The translations under genes were made by a program, and so were the position numbers. From NCBI GenBank assembly GCA_002345565.1, contig DDVS01000001.1:490712-554711 (forward strand): a stretch of DNA of 64,000 bases. The letters are read 5' to 3'. Positions 25,659 to 33,540 of this stretch are shown piece after piece. Within the stretch, counting starts at the first letter, position 1. Each line of letters begins with the position of its first letter. The notes beneath the pieces were generated by a model that was given only the letters and a program-made list of their open reading frames with translations, had not been told where the DNA came from and did not search any database. This stretch comes from Flavobacteriales bacterium UBA2306 (GTDB lineage: Bacteria > Bacteroidota > Bacteroidia > Flavobacteriales > Weeksellaceae).

Positions 25659-26357
25659 CTAGCTCGTGAGTCTCATCCTAGAGCATCCGTCTGCGGTGAT
25701 GGTGATGGTGCCACTCCAGTTTTTGGTGCTGCATTTGGCGGTGAAGTTATAGCTGCCTGCTGGCAAGCTGAAGTTGGCGCATCCGCTGGCGCCGCAGTCC
25801 GGCGTACCGCTGCTGTAATATTGGGAGATGGTTCCTGTACTTCCGGAGAGCGTTACGGTAATACTACCACAGCCTAAATCTGAAGATACCCAAAACAAAG
25901 CTTTGCCATTTGTAGAGCCAGATGTTCCACCAGAAAGTGCCCCACAGTTGCCCGACCAGTTTCCTTTGTCATACAATGTGGGTATTGAATAAGAAACCGA
26001 TGGATAATATAATTCCAACTGTGTTCCTTTTAATTTGGCAGATGCATTGGGTAAGTTATGAGAAGAATCCCAAACAATCGTATTACCATCTATATATCCT
26101 TTATAAAGTCCCACCGTTCCTTTATATTCGCACATATAGACTCTATTCTCTGCTTCATTAGCAATTCCACCGATTGCTATATCCGTTTTATCTCCGCTTG
26201 CTCCTAATGTTCTTACCCAAACTCCTCTTGGGGAAGTAGTGGTATTTTCAATATCATCCTCATCTTCTTCATTATCGTTTTCCCGCTCACAGGAATATAC
26301 AAATGCTAATAATGACATACAAACCAGCATACTTTTAAAAAAATGTTTTGTTTTCAT
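25659..26357 (-). CDS. Surface-type lipoprotein with GC-rich cysteine-containing C-terminal domain
   Basis: 232 aa, unknown function. Lipoprotein signal peptide with Cys23 (FVYSC), followed by EREN and a run of acidic residues (DNEEDEDD) resembling a surface-export signal. The middle (GVWVRTLGASGDKTDIAIGG...) is beta-rich. The C-terminal ~70 residues contain cysteines at 163, 188, 193, 209 and 225 and a repeated Gly/Ser/Thr beta pattern (SITVTLSGSTGTISQYY, NWSGTITITADG). DNA for this domain is about 57-62% GC in the two 60-nt blocks I counted (25681-25800), far above the surrounding AT-rich DNA. This suggests a domain acquired from elsewhere or an assembly of foreign codons. Confidence 0.7.
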   Translation of the reverse strand: MKTKHFFKSMLVCMSLLAFVYSCERENDNEEDEDDIENTTTSPRGVWVRTLGASGDKTDIAIGGIANEAENRVYMCEYKGTVGLYKGYIDGNTIVWDSSHNLPNASAKLKGTQLELYYPSVSYSIPTLYDKGNWSGNCGALSGGTSGSTNGKALFWVSSDLGCGSITVTLSGSTGTISQYYSSGTPDCGASGCANFSLPAGSYNFTAKCSTKNWSGTITITADGCSRMRLTS

Positions 26358-26435
26358 AATAATGTATTTTTAAAATGTGTGTGTTTTAAATTGATTCCTT
26401 CTACATGCTCAGGATGACAGTGCCGATAAAATCTG

Positions 26436-26460
26436 TTTTGTCAGGCTGAGGCTCTCGAAG
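26436..26460 (+). repeat. 25-bp dispersed repeat (copy 2)
   Basis: Identical to 24449-24473. An AGGATGACAG-like half element lies just upstream (26410-26420). Confidence 0.75.
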
Positions 26461-26515
26461 CCTCGCATTCTTTTACTCTCAAATTTTCCTACCCCTAACT
26501 CTAAAACCCTAAAAA

Positions 26516-27013
26516 TCAATCATACCAACTGCCGAGTTCTATTTTGTATCCTGCTTTTTCAAACGCTTTCTGGAGGGCTTCTCCAAAAGGTTTGTTGTGT
26601 TTTTGGAAACGGATGCCTGTGAAGAACATATTATAGACGCCGTTATATTCTGCCTCAGCAATACTTTTCCCGATGTATCTTCTATTAATCTTAACAGCAT
26701 CTTCTTCTGTATCCAGAATCACGTTGATATCTTTTCCAATTGCTGTGATTTTGTTTAATGCGACTTCTTGTTGTTCTATATAATGCCCGTTTTCGCCTTG
26801 ATACTCTAGCTCCACTTTCAATACATTGTTAAGAACAGTATATGGTTTTATTATTTTGATGGTATCGCCGAAATGATTGTATTCAATTTTGATTTCTAAG
26901 TCATTCTTTAGATTATCATTAAGGAGTTTAACAATCTCTGCGGTTTGCGAAAACACCGATGCAAAGAAGAAAACAAAAGCCAAGAACAGGCTTCTTGAGA
27001 AATGAGTTTTCAT
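26516..27013 (-). CDS. Exported hypothetical protein
   Basis: 165 aa, not recognised. Signal peptide MKTHFSRSLFLAFVFFFASV ending at FSQ, then an alpha/beta mature domain (LEIKIEYNHFGDTIKIIKPY, KVELEYQGENGHYIEQQEVALNKITAI) ending GYKIELGSWYD. There is no lipobox and no T9SS domain, so it is probably periplasmic. A minus-strand TATATTTG box lies upstream of the start (around 27030). It is divergent from the PAS-LuxR regulator. Confidence 0.6.
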   Translation of the reverse strand: MKTHFSRSLFLAFVFFFASVFSQTAEIVKLLNDNLKNDLEIKIEYNHFGDTIKIIKPYTVLNNVLKVELEYQGENGHYIEQQEVALNKITAIGKDINVILDTEEDAVKINRRYIGKSIAEAEYNGVYNMFFTGIRFQKHNKPFGEALQKAFEKAGYKIELGSWYD

Positions 27014-27121
27014 AATACTGAGTTTTAAACAAATATAAACTCCACATCTAATACAAGTAAATACCTCAAAAAAGGTATTTTTTTATCAGAAATATTGTTA
27101 ATTTTATAAAAAACCATTACG

Positions 27122-27919
27122 ATGAAAGAGAAATACATTGCAAAACCTATAAAGCCCCATCTATTGTCTGATGTTTGGAATGCACATCCTGATGCGCTAA
27201 GTAATAATCTTAAGTCGATAGCCCAGCCGCCTTCCGTCGAACAGATTATTGGGGAGATGTTCGCTCTCGGGCCATTCTATTATTATGTGATTAATCTTGC
27301 CTCCAGCAAGCTCAGCAATCACCATCCAGATCTAAGGAAGATGCACGGCCTCAAAAACAATCCTAAACATCTTAAAGAGATTATAGACCTGATACATCCT
27401 GATGATCTCGATTTTGTGACAAAAGCAGAGAAAATGACCATCGAAAAAATAAAAGAAATAGGTTTTGAACATCAACTTAATCTAAAATGCAGCTATTGCT
27501 TCCGAATGAAAACCAATAAAGGAAATTATGAAATGTTTCATCATCAAGCTTTGCATACCCTAAAAGATAAAGACGGAAGATTGTTGCAGGCTGTGAATAT
27601 ACACACCAATATAGAGCATATCACCAAGGTTAATCCCTACACTGTTTTGGTTGCAGGTATTGGTAGTCGTAATGATTTTCATCAGATGCAATACAGCAAC
27701 AAAACACTAGAAATCTCTCCGCCAAAAACTTCGCTTACAAAACGTGAAATAGAGATATTATCTTTGTTAGCAATAGGTCATTCTGCAAAAAACATTTCGG
27801 AGTTTCTGAAAATATCATATCATACTGTCACAACTCATCGTAGAAACATCTTTATCAAAATGGAATGCACAAAAATCTCCGAACTTATAAAAAAAGCATT
27901 GGAATGGGGACTTATCTGA
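27122..27919 (+). CDS. PAS-LuxR transcriptional regulator
   Basis: 265 aa. An N-terminal PAS-like sensor covers ~35-180 (PFYYYVINLASSKLSNHHPDLRKMHG, LIHPDDLDFVTKAEKM, and HTLKDKDGRLLQAVNIHTNIEH, a typical PAS core ending). A C-terminal LuxR/GerE helix-turn-helix is at ~203-262 (LTKREIEILSLLAIGHSAKNISEFLKISYHTVTTHRRNIFIKM). It is probably a cytoplasmic one-component regulator; the ligand is unknown. This architecture is frequent in Chryseobacterium. The start at 27122 is the first ATG after an AT-rich leader. It is divergent from the exported protein at 26516-27013. Confidence 0.85.
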   Translation: MKEKYIAKPIKPHLLSDVWNAHPDALSNNLKSIAQPPSVEQIIGEMFALGPFYYYVINLASSKLSNHHPDLRKMHGLKNNPKHLKEIIDLIHPDDLDFVTKAEKMTIEKIKEIGFEHQLNLKCSYCFRMKTNKGNYEMFHHQALHTLKDKDGRLLQAVNIHTNIEHITKVNPYTVLVAGIGSRNDFHQMQYSNKTLEISPPKTSLTKREIEILSLLAIGHSAKNISEFLKISYHTVTTHRRNIFIKMECTKISELIKKALEWGLI

Positions 27920-27920
27920 A

Positions 27921-27944
27921 ATAATTGATAATTGATAATTGATA
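27921..27944 (+). repeat. ATAATTG short tandem repeat
   Basis: Three perfect 7-bp ATAATTG units plus ATA directly after the LuxR stop. Degenerate relatives (TTGATAATTGATAAATG) occur at 24351-24372 and 49201-49233. Confidence 0.7.
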
Positions 27945-28084
27945 TTTAACCATTAATTCCCAAACTTGTTTTAAATTTGAATTTTAAATTATCTTTATGA
28001 CATCGCCGTTTTACAAATCTTCAAAAGAAGTATCAACCCAATGGCGATTGCATATAATCATTAAAAAAATTTAAATAACTTTAT

Positions 28085-28618
28085 ATGAAATATTTACTTT
28101 TTGTTATGCTATCATTATTTGGATTTTCAAAAAATAAGGCACAGGCAAAATCGATTTACAGTTTCAAAGTAGAAGCTTTGGACGGTTCAACCATTGATTT
28201 TTCTAAATTCAAAGGCAAAAAAATATTGGTTGTCAACACCGCTTCCGAATGCGGATTCACGCCTCAATATGCAGATTTGGAGAAACTTTATGAAGCTTAT
28301 AAAAGCAAATTGGTTATCGTTGGATTTCCTGCTAATAATTTTGGTGGACAAGAACCTGGGGCGAATCACGAGATTGCAACATTCTGCCAGAAAAATTATG
28401 GCGTTACTTTCCCGATGGCGGCGAAAATCTCTGTAAAAGGTGATAACATTGCTCCCATCTATAAATTTCTGACTCAGAAAAAAGAAAATGGCGTAAAAGA
28501 CACAGAGATTAAATGGAATTTTACTAAAATTTTATTAGATGAAAAAGGTCACATTCTCAATAGTTTTGAAAGTAAAATAACGCCAATGAGCGAAAATATC
28601 ACAAAATATCTAAGGTAA
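28085..28618 (+). CDS. Glutathione peroxidase family protein
   Basis: 177 aa with a signal peptide (MKYLLFVMLSLFGFSKNKAQA), so probably periplasmic. Thioredoxin-like GPx fold: catalytic Cys56 in NTASECGFTPQY (cysteine, not selenocysteine), the family motif GFPANNFGGQEPG with the catalytic Gln, and WNFTKILLD with the catalytic Trp and Asn. Such bacterial GPx enzymes usually act as thioredoxin-dependent peroxidases that reduce lipid or organic peroxides. Single gene; it converges on gcvT across a shared terminator. Confidence 0.92.
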   Translation: MKYLLFVMLSLFGFSKNKAQAKSIYSFKVEALDGSTIDFSKFKGKKILVVNTASECGFTPQYADLEKLYEAYKSKLVIVGFPANNFGGQEPGANHEIATFCQKNYGVTFPMAAKISVKGDNIAPIYKFLTQKKENGVKDTEIKWNFTKILLDEKGHILNSFESKITPMSENITKYLR

Positions 28619-28686
28619 ATTTTAGAAGAGTTTGAGATAATAGACAAATAGATGAGAGACAATTCTCTTCTCATATTATACAAAAC

Positions 28687-28714
28687 AAAAGCGTTCATAA
28701 TTTTGAACGCTTTT
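28687..28714. terminator. Bidirectional terminator between gpx and gcvT
   Basis: AAAAGCGTTCA (28687-28697) and TGAACGCTTTT (28704-28714) are perfectly paired with a 6-nt loop. Confidence 0.88.
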
Positions 28715-28745
28715 CTATTATCTATCTGTATATTATCTTTGGGTC

Positions 28746-29825
28746 TTAGACAAAAGGTAATTTCACCACTTTCGCAGGAATGTCCTTGTTTCTGATTCTG
28801 ATAAAGATTTCTGAACCTAATTTGAAATTCGGTTTATCGACATAAGCGAGGCCTACTCCTATCTTTTTCATTGGAGACATTGTTCCGGAAGTTACTTTTC
28901 CAATAACATTGCCTTCTGCGTCCACCACTTCATAATCGTGTCTTGGAATAGCTTTTTCCTGCATTTCGAAACCAACCAATTTTCTGGAAACACCTTCAGT
29001 TTTTTGATTTTCCAAGAATGCTTTGTTCACAAAATCTTTATCGAATTTCGTAATCCAACCTAATCCAGCTTCAAGCGGAGAAGTTGTATCATCGATATCA
29101 TTTCCGTAAAGACAGAATCCTTTTTCTAATCTTAAAGTATCTCTGGAAGCCAATCCACAAGGAATCAATCCAAATTCTTTCCCAGCTTCTGTCAAAGCAT
29201 CCCAAAGTTGTTCTGCATATTTGTTATCAAAATAAACTTCGAATCCACCACTTCCTGTATAACCTGTGTTAGAAATAATCACATCAGAAAAACCGGCAAC
29301 AGAACCAATTGTAAAATGGTAATATGGAATTGCTGATAAATCTGTATCAGTTAATTTTTGAAGAATCTCAGTAGCTTTTGGACCTTGAATTGCGATTAAT
29401 GACATCTCATCAGAAGCATTAGTCATTTTTGCCCCGAATTTCTCATTGTATTTTGCAATGTGATTCCAATCTTTATCAATATTGGAAGCGTTTACAACTA
29501 CAAAATATTTTTCATCCTCAATTTTGTAAACAATTAGGTCATCTACAATTCCGCCAGTTTCGTTTGGAAGGCAAGAATATTGTGCTTTTCCGTTTTCCAA
29601 AGCATCAACATTGTTAGAAGTCACAAACTGCAACAAGTCTTTTGCAGAAGCACCTTCGATGAAAAATTGTCCCATATGAGACACATCAAAAATTCCCGCT
29701 TTTTCGCGGACAGCAAAATGTTCTTCTGTAACTCCTGAATATTGAACTGGCATCTCGAATCCTGCAAACGGAACGATTTTCGCGCCTAGAGAAACGTGTT
29801 TATCGTATAAAGCGGTTTTTTTCAT
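28746..29825 (-). CDS. gcvT: Glycine cleavage system aminomethyltransferase (T protein)
   Basis: 359 aa, full length. Folate-dependent T protein that releases ammonia and forms 5,10-methylene-tetrahydrofolate from the H-protein-bound aminomethyl group. Visible are LGAKIVPFAGFEMPVQY at the start, DVSHMGQ, the conserved GYTGSGGFEVYF, the LRLEKGFCLYGNDID region with the catalytic Asp loop, and a C-terminal barrel (PRHDYEVVDAEGNVIGKVTSGTMSP). gcvP lies ~15 kb away in the same orientation, so the system is not one operon. Promoter box at 29906-29913; no glycine riboswitch was seen in the ~75-nt leader. Confidence 0.95.
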   Translation of the reverse strand: MKKTALYDKHVSLGAKIVPFAGFEMPVQYSGVTEEHFAVREKAGIFDVSHMGQFFIEGASAKDLLQFVTSNNVDALENGKAQYSCLPNETGGIVDDLIVYKIEDEKYFVVVNASNIDKDWNHIAKYNEKFGAKMTNASDEMSLIAIQGPKATEILQKLTDTDLSAIPYYHFTIGSVAGFSDVIISNTGYTGSGGFEVYFDNKYAEQLWDALTEAGKEFGLIPCGLASRDTLRLEKGFCLYGNDIDDTTSPLEAGLGWITKFDKDFVNKAFLENQKTEGVSRKLVGFEMQEKAIPRHDYEVVDAEGNVIGKVTSGTMSPMKKIGVGLAYVDKPNFKLGSEIFIRIRNKDIPAKVVKLPFV

Positions 29826-29905
29826 CTATAAATTTTATTTTTTTAATGGTTAGATGGAACACTAAAGGTGTTTCATTTTAAAAGGAAGATTTATTTAGTT
29901 GCGCA

Positions 29906-29913
29906 CAAATATA
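29906..29913 (-). promoter_or_regulatory. gcvT -7 box (TATATTTG)
   Basis: Minus-strand TATATTTG matches TAnnTTTG about 80 nt upstream of the gcvT ATG. No clear -33 TTG. Confidence 0.5.
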
Positions 29914-29974
29914 AAGAAGATTTTAGATAATAGATGCTAGATATTAGACTTTAAAATTAACTGATAAATGTTGG

Positions 29975-30005
29975 TTGAAGTCCATTAGCAATTTGGTTAT
30001 CTTTG
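29975..30005 (+). promoter_or_regulatory. yjdM promoter
   Basis: TTG at 29975-29977, 20 nt, TATCTTTG at 29998-30005. It is ~40 nt before the start codon. Confidence 0.65.
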
Positions 30006-30047
30006 CAGTTCAACTTTAAACCTTGAACATTAAACTTTAAATCCATT

Positions 30048-30380
30048 ATGAGCGAAACAATCCTTTGTCCAAAATGCCAATCCGAATTCACTTACGAACA
30101 AGACAATCTTCAAGTTTGTTCTCAATGTTTCCACGAATGGGATCCTGCAGAAGTTTCAACGGAAGGTAAAATTTTCGATTCTCTGGGTAAAGAATTGCAA
30201 AATGGAGATTCTGTAATTGTTATCAAAGATTTGCCTGTAAAAGGCGCTCCAAAACCTGTAAAAGCAGGAACCAAAGTTAAAAACATCAGACTAAGACCAG
30301 ACAGCGATCATAATATCGATTGTAAAATTGACGGTTTCGGTTCTATGGCTTTGAAGTCTGAGTTTGTGAAGAAAGCCTAA
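30048..30380 (+). CDS. yjdM: YjdM/PhnA-family zinc ribbon protein
   Basis: 110 aa, full length for the family. An N-terminal zinc ribbon with Cys7, Cys10, Cys24 and Cys27 (CPKC...CSQC) is followed by HEWDPAE and a C-terminal SH3-like domain with the family block DSVIVIKDLPVKGAPKPVKAGT. The protein was once named PhnA, but it is not phosphonoacetate hydrolase; its cellular role remains unclear. It is monocistronic between a clear promoter and a strong terminator. Confidence 0.92.
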   Translation: MSETILCPKCQSEFTYEQDNLQVCSQCFHEWDPAEVSTEGKIFDSLGKELQNGDSVIVIKDLPVKGAPKPVKAGTKVKNIRLRPDSDHNIDCKIDGFGSMALKSEFVKKA

Positions 30381-30401
30381 TCATCAAAGATTCTAAAATA
30401 T

Positions 30402-30434
30402 AAAAGTCGCAAAGATTGATTCTTTGCGACTTTT
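30402..30434 (+). terminator. yjdM intrinsic terminator
   Basis: AAAAGTCGCAAAGA (30402-30415) pairs with TCTTTGCGACTTTT (30421-30434). Confidence 0.92.
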
Positions 30435-30463
30435 TACTTTATTTATAATTGAAATATTTAAAT

Positions 30464-30573
30464 AAAAAAGGAAAGTTTTGGCAGGGTAAACTTTCAAAGA
30501 CTTTGATTGCGAATGCTAATTTCGGTCTTTAGGGGCAGAAAGAGAATTAACCAAAAATTTCCTATATACTTTC
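30464..30573 (-). ncRNA. Candidate ~110-nt small RNA with promoter and terminator (6S-Flavo-like?)
   Basis: No ORF. On the minus strand a 12-nt closing stem (30551-30562 with 30470-30481) pairs 11 of 12 bases. Inside it, 30525-30530 pairs with 30496-30501 (AAAGAC/GTCTTT) and 30538-30542 with 30491-30495, leaving a large asymmetric bubble. The 3' arm can instead pair locally (30471-30478 with 30488-30495), forming a terminator hairpin followed by six T (30469-30464). A near-ideal promoter (30580-30610) sits 7 nt upstream of the predicted start. The size and the stem-bubble-hairpin plan resemble the 6S-Flavo motif, but that name is a guess. Confidence 0.55.
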
Positions 30574-30579
30574 GTTTAG

Positions 30580-30610
30580 CAAAATTAGAAAATTTTTACA
30601 ATTCAACAAA
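30580..30610 (-). promoter_or_regulatory. Promoter of the 30.5-kb small RNA
   Basis: Minus strand: TTTG (complement 30607-30610), 19 nt, TAATTTTG (complement 30580-30587). There is no ORF start downstream; the next minus-strand feature is the small RNA hairpins. Confidence 0.65.
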
Positions 30611-30664
30611 CTGAAAATGTATAAGTTATCCATATTTTATTAACAAATTTTAAAATAATTGGAT

Positions 30665-31597
30665 TTAAAATTTTAAAAAGACAGTTCCTGAAATAGAATT
30701 TGGAGTGTAAATCACAATCGATTTATCATTAATCTTAAGTCTGTTTCTGTAATGTGAACCTGCAAAAAGGCTTTCCAAAACAGTCGCTTCTACTCCATTT
30801 TCCGCAATGTTTATCTGATGTGGAAAATAGTGTTTCTTAGAAAGATCGAATTGGTTTTTCTCTTCATCTGTAAAAATATTGACTTCACCTAAAAGCTTAG
30901 CCACATAATCATTGTAAGGATTTTCGTAAGTTTCTTTCGGAGAATCATTCTGAATCAATCGTCCTTGTTGAAGAACTACAATTTTGTCTGCCCAAGGCAA
31001 AACTTCTTCCAGATTATGGGTTGAAATCAGAAGGCTCATATTATTTTGTCTCACATAATTGAAAAGCTTATCTCTCAATTCAAATTTGCGAGAAAAATCC
31101 AGATTACTGAAAGGCTCATCCAGCAAAAGCATCTTGGGAAGAACAGCCAAAGCTCTGGCAATCGCTACACGTTGTTGTTGTCCACCACTCAGATTTTTAG
31201 GAATTACTTTCGCATATTCTGTAAGCCCAACAACATCCAATAGTTCGTCAACTTTTTCTTTTTTTGATTTTAAATTGATGTTAGAAATGTATTTTCCAAC
31301 GTTGTCGTAAACCGTTCCATAAGGCATCAAATCATAATTCTGTGCAACAAATTTCATCTGCGCTTCACCAGGAACAAGATTTCCTTTTGGGCCGAAAAGT
31401 TTTTGTCCATCAAAGATAATTTCTCCATTTTGCCAATCCATCAAACCATAAATAAGGCTCAGCAAAGTTGATTTTCCACAACCGCTTTCGCCAGCCAAAG
31501 CGATGATTTGTCCTTCATCAAATTTCAGATTCAGGTTTTGAAATAAAGAACTATTGGTCTGATAATTGAAATAAAGATTTTTGATTTCTAACAACAT
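30665..31597 (-). CDS. ABC transporter ATP-binding protein (orphan)
   Basis: 310 aa. Nucleotide-binding domain with Walker A GESGCGKST (residues ~35-44), Q-loop FVAQNYDLMPYG, signature LSGGQQQRVAIARAL, Walker B LLLDEPFSNLD and switch His in LLISTHNLEEVL. The C-terminal ~80 residues form a TOBE-like extension, as in importers of the spermidine/sulfate/molybdate (CUT/POT-like) type. No permease or binding-protein gene is adjacent, so the substrate is unknown. A TAATTTTG box (31602-31609) ends 4 nt before the ATG. Confidence 0.85.
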   Translation of the reverse strand: MLLEIKNLYFNYQTNSSLFQNLNLKFDEGQIIALAGESGCGKSTLLSLIYGLMDWQNGEIIFDGQKLFGPKGNLVPGEAQMKFVAQNYDLMPYGTVYDNVGKYISNINLKSKKEKVDELLDVVGLTEYAKVIPKNLSGGQQQRVAIARALAVLPKMLLLDEPFSNLDFSRKFELRDKLFNYVRQNNMSLLISTHNLEEVLPWADKIVVLQQGRLIQNDSPKETYENPYNDYVAKLLGEVNIFTDEEKNQFDLSKKHYFPHQINIAENGVEATVLESLFAGSHYRNRLKINDKSIVIYTPNSISGTVFLKF

Positions 31598-31601
31598 TCT
31601 T

Positions 31602-31609
31602 CAAAATTA
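31602..31609 (-). promoter_or_regulatory. -7 box of the orphan ABC ATPase gene
   Basis: Minus-strand TAATTTTG ends 4 nt before the ATG at 31597. Confidence 0.5.
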
Positions 31610-31683
31610 GATTTTAAGCTAACAATAATTTTATTACTTTAGCAAATAACGTAAAACTAAATAACAATTTAAAATTTTTTGAT

Positions 31684-32343
31684 ATGAAAAAAGCAACTTT
31701 GATCTCTGCATTTCTAATGATTTCTGCTACTGTTCTCGTTATTTCCTGTGGAAAAGACAAACCTGTAACCAGCGAAAGCAGCGAGGTTTTGACCACAACA
31801 GACGGACAAATCTACGCCGTTGATACACTGAATAGCAAGGCAGAATGGAAAGGCTTCAAGGTTGTGAAATCTGACAACACCAGCCACATCGGAACTTTAA
31901 AGTTTGAAAGCGGAGAAGTAACCGTGAAAGACAACAAGCTTGAAAGCGGACAATTTGTGATTGATATGACTTCTATCAAGAACGATGATTTAACAGATTC
32001 TGAAAGCAACGGAAAACTAATTGGACATTTGAAAAGTGCCGATTTCTTTGATACAGAAAAATTCCCCACAGCATCTTTTGAAATTACTAAAATCTCTGAA
32101 GCACCTGCTGGCGGTGATTACAATACAATTCTTGAAGGAAATCTAACTTTGAAAGGCATTACAAAACCTGAAACTTTCAATGCCAATGTAAAATTGAAAG
32201 ATGGCGAATTGAGCATTGCAACCGAACCAAAAGACATCAACAGAGATGAATTTGGGATCGTTTTCCAAATGCCCGCCGCAGAAGGTTTAATTAAAAATGA
32301 AATTAATGTTCAGATGAAAGTTAAAGCGATTGAAAAGAAATAA
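31684..32343 (+). CDS. YceI-family lipoprotein
   Basis: 219 aa. Lipoprotein signal with VISC near residues 19-22 (CGKDKPVT; no acidic export signal), then a YceI-like lipocalin-fold beta barrel: YAVDTLNSKAEWKGFKVVKSDNTSHIGTLKFESG, SGQFVIDMTSI, HLKSADFFDTEKFPTASFEITKI, LEGNLTLKGITKPETFNANVK. YceI proteins bind long isoprenoid or polyprenyl-type lipids in the periplasm. It is monocistronic with its own terminator. Confidence 0.92.
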   Translation: MKKATLISAFLMISATVLVISCGKDKPVTSESSEVLTTTDGQIYAVDTLNSKAEWKGFKVVKSDNTSHIGTLKFESGEVTVKDNKLESGQFVIDMTSIKNDDLTDSESNGKLIGHLKSADFFDTEKFPTASFEITKISEAPAGGDYNTILEGNLTLKGITKPETFNANVKLKDGELSIATEPKDINRDEFGIVFQMPAAEGLIKNEINVQMKVKAIEKK

Positions 32344-32396
32344 ATATCAAGAATCAAGAGACAATATATAAGACTCCAGATTTAAAAAAAATTAAG

Positions 32397-32425
32397 ATCT
32401 GCCTCCAATAAAGGCAGATTTTTTA
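32397..32425 (+). terminator. yceI-gene terminator
   Basis: ATCTGCCT (32397-32404) pairs with AGGCAGAT (32412-32419), followed by a T-run. Confidence 0.85.
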
Positions 32426-32437
32426 TTTTAAAAATCG

Positions 32438-32445
32438 TATTTTTG
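32438..32445 (+). promoter_or_regulatory. pheS -7 box (TATTTTTG)
   Basis: TATTTTTG, 23 nt before the pheS ATG, directly after the preceding terminator. Confidence 0.55.
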
Positions 32446-32468
32446 CAGTCTATTTTTTATAAAGAATA

Positions 32469-33479
32469 ATGCTAGAGAAAATTGATAACCTACTGGTTGA
32501 AGTACAAAATTTCCAATCTTCTTCTAAGGATGAGATTGAACAATTCAGATTAAAATTCAATGGTAAAAAAGGAATTATGAATGATTTCTATGACGCCTTG
32601 AAACAAATCCCGAATGAGCAGAAAAAAGATTTTGGACAGAAAATCAATATCTTGAGAAATGCTGTAAACGAGAAACTCGAAGAAATAAAATCTTCTTCGG
32701 AAAGTAAAATTATTCTTGAAAAAGAAGATCTTACAAGACCTGCTTTTCCTTTGGAACTAGGCTCTCGCCATCCAATCAATCTTGTTAAAAATAAAATTAT
32801 CGACATCTTCAAATCTATCGGTTTTGCCGTTGCAGACGGACCGGAAATTGAAGACGATTGGCATAATTTCACCGCATTGAACTTACCGGAATATCACCCG
32901 GCGAGAGATATGCAAGACACGTTTTTCATTGAGAAGAATCCTGACGTTTTGTTGAGAACGCACACGTCTTCTGTACAAATCCGACATATGGAAAACAACG
33001 AACCGCCGATGAGAATTTTGTCTCCAGGTAGAGTTTTCCGTAATGAAGCAGTTTCTTCTCGTTCACATTGTATTTTCCATCAGATTGAAGGACTTTATAT
33101 TGATGAGAACGTAAGTTTTGCAGATTTGAAACAAACCATTCAGTTTTTTACGACTGAACTTTTTGGAAAATCAAAAATTAGAATGAGACCTTCTTATTTC
33201 CCTTTTACAGAGCCAAGTGCAGAGGTTGATGTTTATTGGGGACTGAATTCTGAAACGGATTACAGAATTACAAAAGGAACTGGCTGGTTAGAAATTATGG
33301 GTTGCGGAATGGTTGATCCTGCGGTTCTTAAAAATGTTAATATTGATTCGGATAAGTTTTCTGGATATGCTTTCGGAATGGGAATCGAGAGAATTGTGAT
33401 GCTTCTTTACCAAATGAGCGACATTAGAATGTTCTTTGAAAATGACATCAGAATGTTGGAACAATTCAAAACTTTATAG
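32469..33479 (+). CDS. pheS: Phenylalanyl-tRNA synthetase alpha subunit
   Basis: 336 aa, full length. N-terminal coiled coil (~1-90) that contacts tRNA, then the class II catalytic core: HPINLVKNKIIDIFKSIGF, DTFFIEKNPDVLLRTHTSSVQIRHME (motif 2 region), GRVFRNEAVSSRSHCIFHQIEGLYID, and motif 3 GYAFGMGIERIVMLLYQMSDIR. It forms the (alpha-beta)2 enzyme with PheT, which is not adjacent here. Monocistronic between promoter and terminator. Confidence 0.96.
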   Translation: MLEKIDNLLVEVQNFQSSSKDEIEQFRLKFNGKKGIMNDFYDALKQIPNEQKKDFGQKINILRNAVNEKLEEIKSSSESKIILEKEDLTRPAFPLELGSRHPINLVKNKIIDIFKSIGFAVADGPEIEDDWHNFTALNLPEYHPARDMQDTFFIEKNPDVLLRTHTSSVQIRHMENNEPPMRILSPGRVFRNEAVSSRSHCIFHQIEGLYIDENVSFADLKQTIQFFTTELFGKSKIRMRPSYFPFTEPSAEVDVYWGLNSETDYRITKGTGWLEIMGCGMVDPAVLKNVNIDSDKFSGYAFGMGIERIVMLLYQMSDIRMFFENDIRMLEQFKTL

Positions 33480-33504
33480 AATTTGATTTTGTAAAATCAT
33501 AATA

Positions 33505-33540
33505 AAAAACGCTTCAGATTTTTTCTGAAGCGTTTTTTTT
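33505..33540. terminator. Bidirectional terminator after pheS
   Basis: AAAAACGCTTCAGA (33505-33518) pairs with TCTGAAGCGTTTTT (33524-33537). The stop codon of the converging small membrane protein gene abuts the T-run. Confidence 0.9.

Noticed and set aside
25626..25877. Plus-strand ORF rich in Ala/Gly opposite the lipoprotein end
   Set aside because: Low-complexity composition is the antisense of the GC-rich Gly/Ser/Thr domain; no supporting start context.
29826..29905. Glycine riboswitch in the gcvT leader
   Set aside because: The leader is too short and AT-rich and lacks recognisable aptamer stems.
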